Assembly (NCBI RefSeq): GCF_014490575.1
Contig: NZ_CP061033.1
Location: 992,001 to 1,056,000 of the forward strand
Length of the DNA: 64,000 nucleotides
Source of the DNA: Corynebacterium zhongnanshanii
GTDB taxonomy: Bacteria > Actinomycetota > Actinomycetes > Mycobacteriales > Mycobacteriaceae
Reading direction: 5' to 3'
Positions 1-8,190 of this stretch are shown piece after piece. The notes below the pieces were generated by a model that saw only the letters and a program-made list of their open reading frames with translations, did not search any database and was not told the origin of the DNA. A program made the position numbers and the translations under genes. Within the stretch, counting starts at the first letter, position 1, and every line of letters begins with the position of its first letter.

Positions 1-367
1 AGTACTTCCGAATCGCCGCATCCCGCTTCGTCTCGGATTCGCTGAACTCCATCAACTCCTGTTGACGTTCCATCTGGTTGCGGATCTGATCCAGCCCGCG
101 GGCGGAGAGCACACGGTCGCGCGCGGTCTGCTCAATATCGCCCTCCTTGGAGTCCTGCGGCAGGTAACCCAGTTCGCCGGAGCGGGTGACGGAACCACCA
201 TAGGGCTCGCCCTCCCCCGCAAGGATGCGCATAGTGGTGGTTTTGCCCGCGCCATTGCGACCAACCAAGCCGATGCGGTCACCCGGCTGCACCCGCAGCA
301 TTTGCCCTGGGGCGTTCAGGAGGGTTCGGGCTCCAACACGTACTTCGAGGTCATTGGTCACAATCAC
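1..367 (-). CDS. ABC-F family ATP-binding protein, N-terminal fragment
   Basis: The first 122 codons of a gene that runs off the left edge. ABC-F proteins carry two ATPase domains, lack membrane segments and usually act on the ribosome. The visible part holds the beginning of the first nucleotide-binding domain: Walker A GRNGAGKTTTMRIL at about residues 38-51, followed by a Q-loop context (GELGYLPQDSKEGD). The start is GTG at 367, or GTG two codons later; the opening IVTNDLEVRVGARTLL is typical for the family. It is divergent from the lycopene-cyclase-like gene. The subfamily (EttA-like or a resistance type) cannot be decided because the linker and second domain lie outside the window. Confidence 0.85.
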   Translation of the reverse strand, partial: MIVTNDLEVRVGARTLLNAPGQMLRVQPGDRIGLVGRNGAGKTTTMRILAGEGEPYGGSVTRSGELGYLPQDSKEGDIEQTARDRVLSARGLDQIRNQMERQQELMEFSESETKRDAAIRKY

Positions 368-426
368 AAAGAGTCAGCTTAGCAGCCTCCACGCACGGTG
401 GCGCTACCTGTCTGCCGAAGCGGTGG

Positions 427-454
427 TTGGTGGCATTCGAGGATTGGTTACACT
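427..454 (+). promoter_or_regulatory. Candidate promoter for the lycopene-cyclase-like gene (leaderless)
   Basis: TACACT at 449-454 fits the corynebacterial -10 pattern TANANT. A weak -35 element TTGGTG lies at 427-432, 16 bases upstream. A transcript starting about 7 bases after the -10 would begin at the GTG at 462, giving a leaderless mRNA, a common arrangement in corynebacteria. Inferred from the sequence only. Confidence 0.4.
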
Positions 455-461
455 CGGTCGG

Positions 462-1631
462 GTGGACGATCTTCATATCCTTGGCGCCGGCCCCGCGGGT
501 GCGTTCCTTGCTCTGCGCGCCGCGCACCGGGGACTCCGCCCCCATATCCATGATCCACGAGGGCTGCGGGTATGGCCTGCCACGTATGGGATACTCGACG
601 CCCAGCATCTCCCCTCCTGGCTTCTCCCCTATCTCTCGGCCCCCTATGAGTTAAGGGTCGTGGCTCGCGAGACGGTCAGCCCGGATTTTCACTATCGGAT
701 CCTGGATAACGCGGCTGTGGTGGAAGCGGTGCGCCAGGTTGCGGTGGTGCACACCGAGAGCGTGGACGCGGAGGGTATTCGGCAACTGTCTTCTGTATCG
801 GCGGCATCTTCTGCACTGCCTGTGGTGGACTGCACCGGTGCCCCACGAGACAACGCGGCGTTTCAGATTGCCGTGGGCGTGGTGATGGATAAAGCCGCCG
901 AGCCTACGTTCATGGATTGGAGCCCCTCGGGGGAACTGCCGTCCTTCCTCTACGTGCAGAACTTGCCTGATGGGACGCTGTTTGAGGAAACTCTGTTGGC
1001 GCATCGGCTGCGCCCGTCGGCGGAAGAGTATCACCGAGTGGTGGCGCAACTGCGGGAGCAGCTGAGGGACCGGCTGGACGCTCAAGGCGTGGTCGCCCGG
1101 GACGCGTTCGACAGCGCGGTGCTGCGGGAGGAACACGTGTGCATCCCCATGGGCACACGAGCGCAGGCGCGAGACGGCAGCGTATGTTTCGGCGCTCGCG
1201 CGGGCTTGATTAACCCCGCGACGGGCTATTCTGTGGCACATTCCGCCGCGTGGGCGGATACGCTGCTGGATGAGATCCTGGGCATACGCCAGTCGTGGCG
1301 GCGCTGGGTAGCTGCGCAGGCCAATAAGGAGCTGGCATTCTGGCTGCGAAACCTCGGTGCCGAGCTCATCATGCGTGCAGAGGGTGACACACTCCAGGAC
1401 TTTTTCCAGCACTTCTTCCGGCTTGAGACGCAGCATCAGGTGGCCTACCTCGAAGGACACAATGGTCTTGGGGTTGCCAGGACCATGTGGACACTGCGGA
1501 AACATACAGGAATCCGCCACGCGTTCCTCCAACCGTTGTGGAGGAGCCCGTGGCGGATTCTGGGGCACACCCTGCGCCGGGGCCGCAGGCAGTGCCAGGC
1601 CTCGCGGCGTTACACCGAGAAGCCGAGGTAG
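462..1631 (+). CDS. Lycopene cyclase family FAD-dependent protein
   Basis: A 389-residue protein of the CrtL/CrtY-type lycopene beta-cyclase family, flavoproteins that close ionone rings on lycopene. Seen: a Rossmann dinucleotide fold GAGPAG at residues 8-13; a VWPATYGILD block matching the family's WPxxYG region; VDCTGAP; FMDWSP; FLYVQNLPDGTLFEET, matching the family's F-EET block; and GLINPATGYSVAHS near residue 250. These blocks appear in family order, so the fold assignment is strong; the substrate is inferred. GTG 462 was chosen because the Rossmann strand begins a few residues later and a -10 element sits just upstream; TTG 444 is an alternative. The 3' end overlaps sufT by 22 bases, convergently. 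No other carotenoid gene is in the window. Confidence 0.8.
   Translation: MDDLHILGAGPAGAFLALRAAHRGLRPHIHDPRGLRVWPATYGILDAQHLPSWLLPYLSAPYELRVVARETVSPDFHYRILDNAAVVEAVRQVAVVHTESVDAEGIRQLSSVSAASSALPVVDCTGAPRDNAAFQIAVGVVMDKAAEPTFMDWSPSGELPSFLYVQNLPDGTLFEETLLAHRLRPSAEEYHRVVAQLREQLRDRLDAQGVVARDAFDSAVLREEHVCIPMGTRAQARDGSVCFGARAGLINPATGYSVAHSAAWADTLLDEILGIRQSWRRWVAAQANKELAFWLRNLGAELIMRAEGDTLQDFFQHFFRLETQHQVAYLEGHNGLGVARTMWTLRKHTGIRHAFLQPLWRSPWRILGHTLRRGRRQCQASRRYTEKPR
1510..1560. repeat. 12-bp inverted repeat near the end of the cyclase gene, downstream of sufT
   Basis: Arms GAATCCGCCACG (1510-1521) and CGTGGCGGATTC (1549-1560) are perfectly complementary, and CCTCC/GGAGG can pair inside. It lies within the cyclase coding region and 50-100 bases beyond the sufT stop on the minus strand, so it could stop transcription leaving the SUF operon. 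No T run follows on either strand, so it is not a classical intrinsic terminator. Confidence 0.5.
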
Positions 1632-2026
1632 CGCAGCTGCTCGCGGCCTTCGTCGTTAATCATCTGAGGGCCCCACGCCGGGGTCCACACCCAGTTGATC
1701 TGCAGCTCGCTGATCTCATCCACGTTGCCCAGCACCGCGGAGTTAGCCTGATCCTCGATCATGTCCTGAAGCGGGCAGGCCGGAGACGTCAAGGTCATGT
1801 TGACCACGGCACGGTGACCGTCCTCAACCCAGATGTCATACACCAGTCCAAGATCAACCACGTTGATCCCCAGCTCCGGGTCAATCACATCCATGAGGTA
1901 CTCCTCCACCTTCCCGGCAAGAATAGCCATCTCCGCCGGGCGCTCCTTCGGCCCTTCGGGAACAGCCTCTAAGGGGTTGGGGTCCATCTCTGGGGAGGAT
2001 GGGTTGGGGTTGTCCTGCTCAGTCAT
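1610..2026 (-). CDS. sufT: SufT-like MIP18/DUF59 family Fe-S assembly protein
   Basis: A 138-residue protein of the MIP18 (DUF59) family, accessory factors that help mature Fe-S proteins. The core DVIDPELGINVVDLGLVYDI and the Cys-containing TSPACPLQDMIEDQ are diagnostic (single Cys in the family's SPxCP motif). About 30 N-terminal residues are rich in Pro, Glu and Asn and probably disordered. It is the last gene of the SUF operon, 36 bases after sufU, and its 3' end overlaps the convergent cyclase gene. No catalytic activity is established for the family; an assembly or carrier role is inferred from the operon. Confidence 0.88.
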   Translation of the reverse strand: MTEQDNPNPSSPEMDPNPLEAVPEGPKERPAEMAILAGKVEEYLMDVIDPELGINVVDLGLVYDIWVEDGHRAVVNMTLTSPACPLQDMIEDQANSAVLGNVDEISELQINWVWTPAWGPQMINDEGREQLRYLGFSV

Positions 2027-2062
2027 GGTTTTACCTCGTCGATTGTGTTTTTCGTGAGAGTT

Positions 2063-2539
2063 CTATTCTGCTGTCTCGGCATCGTCGCCTGCTTGCGGTT
2101 TCGCACCTGCGTCGTACGCGGCAGCCTCGAAAGCCTTCCATCCCAGCAGCGCGCACTTCACACGAGCCGGATACTTCGACACTCCAGAAAACGCAACACC
2201 GTCGCCGATTATTTCATCGTCGCCGTCCACCTTGCCGCGGGAGGTGATCATGCGCTCAAACTCGGCGAGCTTCTCGAAGGCCTCCCGGACGGGCTTGCCC
2301 ACGATCTCCTCGGCCATCACGGAGGTGGAGGCCTGGCTGATGGAGCACCCGATGGCGTCGTAGGACACATCGGTCACGGTGGAGCCGTCCTCGGACAGCG
2401 TGACACGCAGCGTCAGTTCATCGCCACATGACGTGTTTACGTGGTGCACTTCGGCGTCGAAAGGATCACGCAACCCCGCGTGCTGCGGGTGCTTGTAGTG
2501 GTCAAGGATGACCTCTTGGTACATCGATTCCAATTTCAT
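2063..2539 (-). CDS. sufU: SufU zinc-dependent sulfurtransferase
   Basis: SufU accepts persulfide sulfur from SufS and passes it to the SufBCD scaffold. The 158-residue protein has the zinc and sulfur ligands of the family: Cys38 and Asp40 (NTSCGD), Cys65 (IGCSISQAS) and Cys129 (RVKCALLGW), plus the SufU-specific insertion between the second and third cysteines. The C-terminal 20 residues are acidic and variable. ATG 2539 fits the conserved opening KLESMYQEVILDHY. It follows sufS by 22 bases in the same operon. Confidence 0.95.
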   Translation of the reverse strand: MKLESMYQEVILDHYKHPQHAGLRDPFDAEVHHVNTSCGDELTLRVTLSEDGSTVTDVSYDAIGCSISQASTSVMAEEIVGKPVREAFEKLAEFERMITSRGKVDGDDEIIGDGVAFSGVSKYPARVKCALLGWKAFEAAAYDAGAKPQAGDDAETAE

Positions 2540-2561
2540 AAAACTACCTTAAGCCCCACTA

Positions 2562-3818
<1,257 letters not shown>

Positions 3819-3847
3819 TTATAAATCTCTGTCGACGTATGCGTGCT

Positions 3848-4603
3848 TTAGATGAACTTCTCGTAGCCCTCGGCCTCGAGCTGCTCAGCCAATTCCGGAC
3901 CACCGGACTGAACGATCTTGCCCTTGGCAAAAACGTGCACGAAGTCAGGCTTCACGTAGTTCAAAATGCGCTGGTAGTGCGTAATCATCAGCACACCACC
4001 GTTCTCGCGCTCCTTGTAGCGGTTGATTCCCTCGGAGACCACGCGCAAGGCGTCGACATCCAGACCGGAGTCCGTCTCATCCAGGATCGCAAATTTTGGC
4101 TTCAGCAGTCCCAGCTGAAGAACCTCGTGGCGCTTCTTTTCACCACCGGAGAAGCCTTCGTTGACGGAACGCTCGGAGAAGGAAGGATCGATGGACAGCT
4201 CATCCATCGCGGTGCGTGCTTCCTTGACCCACTCGCGGATCTTCGGAGCCTCGCCGCGCACGGAGGTGGCTGCCGAGCGCAGGAAGTTAGCCATGGACAC
4301 ACCCGGAACCTCAACCGGGTACTGCATAGCCAGGAACAGGCCGGCGCGGGCACGCTCGTCCACCTCCATGTCCAGGAGGTTCTCGCCGTCCAGGAGGACC
4401 TCGCCCTCGGTGATTTCGTAGCGTGGGTGTCCTGCGATGGCGTAGGACAAGGTGGACTTACCGGAGCCGTTTGGGCCCATGATGGCGTGGGTTTCGCCGG
4501 AGTTAATGGTCAGGTTTACGCCGTGCAGAATGGGCTTGGGCTGCTCATTCTCATCGGCGGGAACCACCTGTGCGTGCAGGTTCTTAATCTCAAGAGTGCT
4601 CAT
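3848..4603 (-). CDS. sufC: SufC Fe-S assembly ATPase
   Basis: ABC-type ATPase of the SufBCD scaffold; ATP hydrolysis drives the rearrangement that lets the cluster form. 251 residues. Walker A GPNGSGKS is at residues 43-50, the signature is FSGGEKKRHE, and Walker B is FAILDETDSGLD with the SufC-typical ETDSGLD. I place the start at the internal ATG 4603 (STLEIKNLHAQV) rather than the upstream in-frame ATG at 4630, because this matches the family N-terminus. A 101-base gap separates it from sufD; I see no promoter or terminator in it. Confidence 0.95.
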   Translation of the reverse strand: MSTLEIKNLHAQVVPADENEQPKPILHGVNLTINSGETHAIMGPNGSGKSTLSYAIAGHPRYEITEGEVLLDGENLLDMEVDERARAGLFLAMQYPVEVPGVSMANFLRSAATSVRGEAPKIREWVKEARTAMDELSIDPSFSERSVNEGFSGGEKKRHEVLQLGLLKPKFAILDETDSGLDVDALRVVSEGINRYKERENGGVLMITHYQRILNYVKPDFVHVFAKGKIVQSGGPELAEQLEAEGYEKFI

Positions 4604-4704
4604 TGCGTGTACTCGTTCGCTTTCTTTCAAAATGGTGTTCGCGTGGGGCGAACTGGTGCAGGAACAGTGTTCTTCAAGGACGTCAGTGTGTGAAGGCGCT
4701 GGCT

Positions 4705-5901
4705 CTACAGGACGGTGGAGGCCAATTCGCGCTCCACCTTCTGCTCGAGGTCCTCTCGGATGGATTCAATCGGGATGCGCTTGATCACATCGGTGAAGAA
4801 TCCGCGGACAATCAGCATCTTGGCCTCGGCAGCGGAAATACCGCGCGACTGCAGGTAGAACATGTGCTCATCATCGAAGCGACCTACCGTCGCGGCGTGT
4901 CCCGCGCCCACAATCTCACCGGTCTGGATCTCCAGGTTCGGAACCGCGTCAGCTCGAGCACCAGGGGACAGCAGCAGGTTGTTGTTCCTCTCGTAGGTGT
5001 CCGTGCCCGTCGCCTCAGGACGGATCAACACGTCGCCAATCCACGCGGTCCGGGCCTCGGACTTGTCGTCCTCGCCCGTGGACTGCAAAGCGCCCTTGTA
5101 GAGCACGTTGGAGCGGCAGTTCTTGATCGAGTGGTCCACCAGCAGGCGCTGCTCGAAGTACTGACCGGAGTCTGCGAAGTACAGGCCCAGCATCTCGGCG
5201 TCGCCACCGGGGCCGGTGTAGCGCACGTGTGGAACGGAGCGCACGACCTGGCCGCCGAAGGCTGCGTAGTAGTGACGCACGGTGGCGTCCCGGCCCACCT
5301 GGAGGTGGGAGTTGGACAGGTGCACTGCGTCAGGAGCCCAATCCTCCAGCACCACGGTGGTCAGCTGCGCGCCGTCGCCGATGACGAACTCGAGGTTGTC
5401 AGAGTGTGCGCCGGAGCCCGTGTAGTGCACAAACACCACGGCCTCAGCGTGAGCCTCCACCTCGATGACCAAGGAACCATAGGACACGGTGTCCTCCCCC
5501 GGCCCCTCAATCGTCACCACGACGGGCTCAGAGAGCACCGCGTTGGATGCCACGCGCACGTAATCGGCCTTCGGCGTGTTCTCCCACGCCTGAGCCGCCG
5601 CACGATCGACGGGGGCTCCCGCCCGACCGAGCTTGGCGTCGGACATATCCAATTCCTCAACGCTGACGTCGTCAGTCACGCCCGTCACAGAGACCGACGC
5701 CCGCTTGCCTTGCGACGCCGAGCCATCGTGGAGACCACGCAACTTGCGCAAGGGGGTGAAACGCCAGTCCTCGTCGCGTCCCTTCGGAATGTCGAAATCT
5801 GCGGAAGAAAAGGACGTAAAGCGGTCACCCTTGGTCTGGTGGTCCGTGCCAGCAGCGACAGGGGTGATCGTTGCTTCAGTTTCGTTAAGAGGTGTTGACA
5901 T
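4705..5901 (-). CDS. sufD: SufD Fe-S scaffold subunit
   Basis: Beta-helix partner of SufB in the SufBC2D complex. 398 residues from ATG 5901, which begins four bases after the sufB stop. Typical blocks are DWRFTPLRKL near the N-terminus, VGRDATVRHYYAAFGG in the beta-helix, and the C-terminal AGHAATVGRFDDEHMFYLQS followed by an RGFFTDVI helix. The conserved C-terminal His (GHAAT) is present. An upstream in-frame ATG would lie inside sufB and was rejected. Confidence 0.94.
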   Translation of the reverse strand: MSTPLNETEATITPVAAGTDHQTKGDRFTSFSSADFDIPKGRDEDWRFTPLRKLRGLHDGSASQGKRASVSVTGVTDDVSVEELDMSDAKLGRAGAPVDRAAAQAWENTPKADYVRVASNAVLSEPVVVTIEGPGEDTVSYGSLVIEVEAHAEAVVFVHYTGSGAHSDNLEFVIGDGAQLTTVVLEDWAPDAVHLSNSHLQVGRDATVRHYYAAFGGQVVRSVPHVRYTGPGGDAEMLGLYFADSGQYFEQRLLVDHSIKNCRSNVLYKGALQSTGEDDKSEARTAWIGDVLIRPEATGTDTYERNNNLLLSPGARADAVPNLEIQTGEIVGAGHAATVGRFDDEHMFYLQSRGISAAEAKMLIVRGFFTDVIKRIPIESIREDLEQKVERELASTVL

Positions 5902-5905
5902 AGGT

Positions 5906-7342
5906 TTAGCCCACCGATCCTTCCATCTGCAGTTCAATCAGGCGGTTCAACTCGAGCGCGTACTCCATCGGCAATTCCTTCGCGATGGGCTCCACGAAAC
6001 CGCGCACAATCATGGCCATGGCTTCTTCTTCTGGCAATCCACGGGACATGAGGTAGAACAGCTGATCCTCAGACACCTGGGAGACTTTGGCCTCGTGACC
6101 CAGCGTGACATGGTCATTGCGAATGTCGTTGTATGGGTAGGTGTCCGACCGGGAAATGGAATCCACCAGCAGGGCGTCACACTCCACGTTGGACTTGGAG
6201 TGGTGCGCGTCCTTGTTGATCTGCACCAGGCCGCGGTAAGCCGCGCGTCCACCGGCGCGCGCCACGGACTTGGACACGATATTGGAGCTGGTGTGTGGCG
6301 CCATGTGCACCATCTTCGCTCCGGTGTCCTGGAACTGGCCCTCGCCAGCAAAAGCGACGGACAGAACCTCGCCCTTAGCCTGCGGGCCGGTCATCCACAC
6401 GGCAGGGTACTTCATGGTGACCTTGGAGCCGATGTTTCCATCGACCCATTCCATGGTTGCGCCCTCTTCGCACTTGGTGCGCTTGGTCACCAGGTTGTAG
6501 ACGTTGTTCGACCAGTTCTGGATGGTGGTGTAGCGGCAGCGTCCACCCTTCTTCACGATGATCTCCACCACGGCGGAGTGCAGGGAATCCGTCTTGTAGA
6601 TCGGAGCGGTGCAACCCTCGACGTAGTGCACGTACGCATCCTCGTCCACGATGATGAGGGTGCGCTCGAACTGACCCATGTTCTCCGTGTTGATGCGGAA
6701 GTATGCCTGCAGCGGGATGTCCACGTGCACGCCCTTAGGCACGTAGATGAAGGAACCGCCGGACCACACGGCAGTGTTCAGAGCAGAAAACTTGTTATCG
6801 CCGGCGGGGATTACCGTGCCGAAGTACTCCTCGAAGAGCTCGGGGTAGTCGCGCAGTCCCGTGTCCGTATCCACGAAGATCACGCCCTGGCTCTCCAGGT
6901 CCTCGCGGATCTGGTGGTAGACAACCTCAGATTCGTACTGTGCCGCCACACCTGCGACCAGGCGCTGGCGCTCAGCCTCAGGAATGCCCAGCTTGTCGTA
7001 GGTGTTCTTGATGTCCTCTGGAAGGTCTTCCCAGGTCTGGGCCTGCTTTTCCGTGGAGCGCACGAAGTACTTGATGTTGTCGAAATCAATGCCGGACAGG
7101 TCGGCGCCCCAGGTAGGCATGGGCTTCTTGTCGAAGATCTCCAAGGCCTTCAGGCGGCGCTCGCGCATCCACTCCGGTTCGTCCTTCTTGGCGGAGATGT
7201 CTCGCACGACCTCTTCGTTGAGGCCACGTCGAGCGGACGCTCCGGCCTCGTCGGAATCGTGCCAGCCATAACCATAGGCGCCGATGGAGTTGATGATCTC
7301 TTCATCAGTCTGCGGTTGTGGGGTTTGTGCAGCTTGTGTCAT
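5906..7342 (-). CDS. sufB: SufB Fe-S scaffold subunit
   Basis: Main scaffold on which the Fe-S cluster is assembled. 478 residues, the usual length. The protein contains [18 protein letters not shown], the [10 protein letters not shown] segment with its cysteine (family scaffold ligand region), and the C-terminal [20 protein letters not shown] with the conserved Glu-rich helix [12 protein letters not shown]. No intein interrupts it, unlike SufB of several mycobacteria. It starts 9 bases after sufR, so repressor and scaffold genes are co-transcribed. Confidence 0.97.
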   Translation of the reverse strand: MTQAAQTPQPQTDEEIINSIGAYGYGWHDSDEAGASARRGLNEEVVRDISAKKDEPEWMRERRLKALEIFDKKPMPTWGADLSGIDFDNIKYFVRSTEKQAQTWEDLPEDIKNTYDKLGIPEAERQRLVAGVAAQYESEVVYHQIREDLESQGVIFVDTDTGLRDYPELFEEYFGTVIPAGDNKFSALNTAVWSGGSFIYVPKGVHVDIPLQAYFRINTENMGQFERTLIIVDEDAYVHYVEGCTAPIYKTDSLHSAVVEIIVKKGGRCRYTTIQNWSNNVYNLVTKRTKCEEGATMEWVDGNIGSKVTMKYPAVWMTGPQAKGEVLSVAFAGEGQFQDTGAKMVHMAPHTSSNIVSKSVARAGGRAAYRGLVQINKDAHHSKSNVECDALLVDSISRSDTYPYNDIRNDHVTLGHEAKVSQVSEDQLFYLMSRGLPEEEAMAMIVRGFVEPIAKELPMEYALELNRLIELQMEGSVG

Positions 7343-7351
7343 AAGTTCTTG

Positions 7352-8029
7352 TTAGCTTTCCTTCTTGGGGGAAGGGGAAATGGTCGTAAGCGGAATGTGA
7401 GTGGTGCAAATACCGTTACCGTCGGCGATTGTAGCCAAAGGTTGGGTGTGTTGACCGAGCAGTTCCGCAACCACCCGGTGTTCAGCCGCGCAGAGCTCGG
7501 GGAACTCGTGCGCAACATCTTGGATTGGGCAGTGATGGCGACAAATCTGTACGCCAGTCGCAGCGTCGTTAACAGTGGCGGCGTAGCCCTTTTCCGTCAG
7601 CCGCTCTGCGATGAACCGTGCCCGGGCGACCACATCATCGGAGGAAGGAGCCCCTTCCATCTCTTCTGCAGATCCCAGAAGTTCGATGATGCGTTCGTGA
7701 GCAAAGTTTTCAACTGCCTCTTCTCCCCCGGCGTTTCGCAACGCGCGAAGAGCAAGTACAGCCAAGGTGTCGTAATCATGTCCGAATTTCGCCCGGCCCT
7801 TATCGGTCAGGCGAAAGAGTTTTGCGGGACGTCCGCGTTGCCCGGATTTGGGTCCGGTGACGGTCTCGGCAAGGCCTTGGGCGACAATATTGTCCAAGTG
7901 TCGCCTCACGCCAGCGGCGCTGAGTCCGAACTCGTCACTGATGTCGGTGGCGCTGACGGGGCCGTGCCTAAGTACGTGCATGAGGATGCGGTGGCGCGTA
8001 TCGGCTTCACTGTGTTGAGTGGTGCTCAT
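7352..8029 (-). CDS. sufR: SufR Fe-S cluster-sensing repressor
   Basis: First gene of the SUF operon; SufR proteins repress it while they hold a cluster. 225 residues from ATG 8029, which has a strong ribosome binding site AAGGAGG. The N-terminal winged helix-turn-helix (residues about 12-60, ATDISDEFGLSAAGVRRHLD) is followed by an effector domain. Cys163, Cys167 and Cys180 form the CRHHC-X12-C cluster motif, and Cys208 lies in GNGIC. An operator-like dyad overlaps the proposed promoter just upstream, consistent with autorepression. Divergent from mptB. Confidence 0.92.
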   Translation of the reverse strand: MSTTQHSEADTRHRILMHVLRHGPVSATDISDEFGLSAAGVRRHLDNIVAQGLAETVTGPKSGQRGRPAKLFRLTDKGRAKFGHDYDTLAVLALRALRNAGGEEAVENFAHERIIELLGSAEEMEGAPSSDDVVARARFIAERLTEKGYAATVNDAATGVQICRHHCPIQDVAHEFPELCAAEHRVVAELLGQHTQPLATIADGNGICTTHIPLTTISPSPKKES

Positions 8030-8068
8030 GGGGCCTCCTTCGTTCCTCGATCGTACTCCGCAAAAAGG

Positions 8069-8089
8069 ATTAGACAACACGAGTGTGTC
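8069..8089 (-). promoter_or_regulatory. Candidate sufR promoter -10 with overlapping operator-like dyad
   Basis: On the minus strand TCTAAT (8074-8069) matches the -10 consensus at five of six bases. A recognisable -35 is lacking. Directly upstream and overlapping it is an imperfect dyad, plus-strand GAC-A-ACAC-GA-GTGT-GTC (8073-8089), with perfect ACAC/GTGT and GAC/GTC arms around one extra base. Such a position suits a repressor site, most likely SufR itself. Transcription would start near 8062, about 33 bases before the sufR ATG. Confidence 0.45.
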
Positions 8090-8103
8090 GTAAATCTGAG
8101 TAA

Positions 8104-8133
8104 TTGTCTACTAAGGTAAGCCTGAAATATAGG
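8104..8133 (+). promoter_or_regulatory. Candidate mptB promoter
   Basis: TTGTCT (8104-8109) and TATAGG (8128-8133), separated by 18 bases, form a plausible -35/-10 pair on the plus strand. A start near 8140 would leave a 5' leader of about 50 bases before ATG 8191. The DtxR-like box at 8112-8130 lies in the spacer. Confidence 0.3.
8112..8130. promoter_or_regulatory. DtxR/IdeR-box-like sequence between sufR and mptB
   Basis: TAAGGTAAGCCTGAAATAT matches 13 of 19 positions of the classical iron box TTAGGTTAGCCTAACCTAA; the left half is the better one. It is centred about 59 bases upstream of the proposed sufR transcription start, an activator-like position, and it overlaps the candidate mptB promoter spacer. 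Binding by DtxR is inference. Confidence 0.4.
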
Positions 8134-8190
8134 GACACACATCGCGAAACAACATCGCTTTTGGGCAACGCGCGGGTAGGCTCAATAGCC

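Noticed and set aside
225..461. N-terminal extension of the lycopene-cyclase-like protein
   Set aside because: The frame is open but overlaps the divergent ABC-F gene; the Rossmann motif begins right after GTG 462.
5633..8119. Open reading frame of 828 codons on the plus strand
   Set aside because: It lies antisense to sufD, sufB and sufR and mirrors their GC-rich codon pattern; no protein family features.
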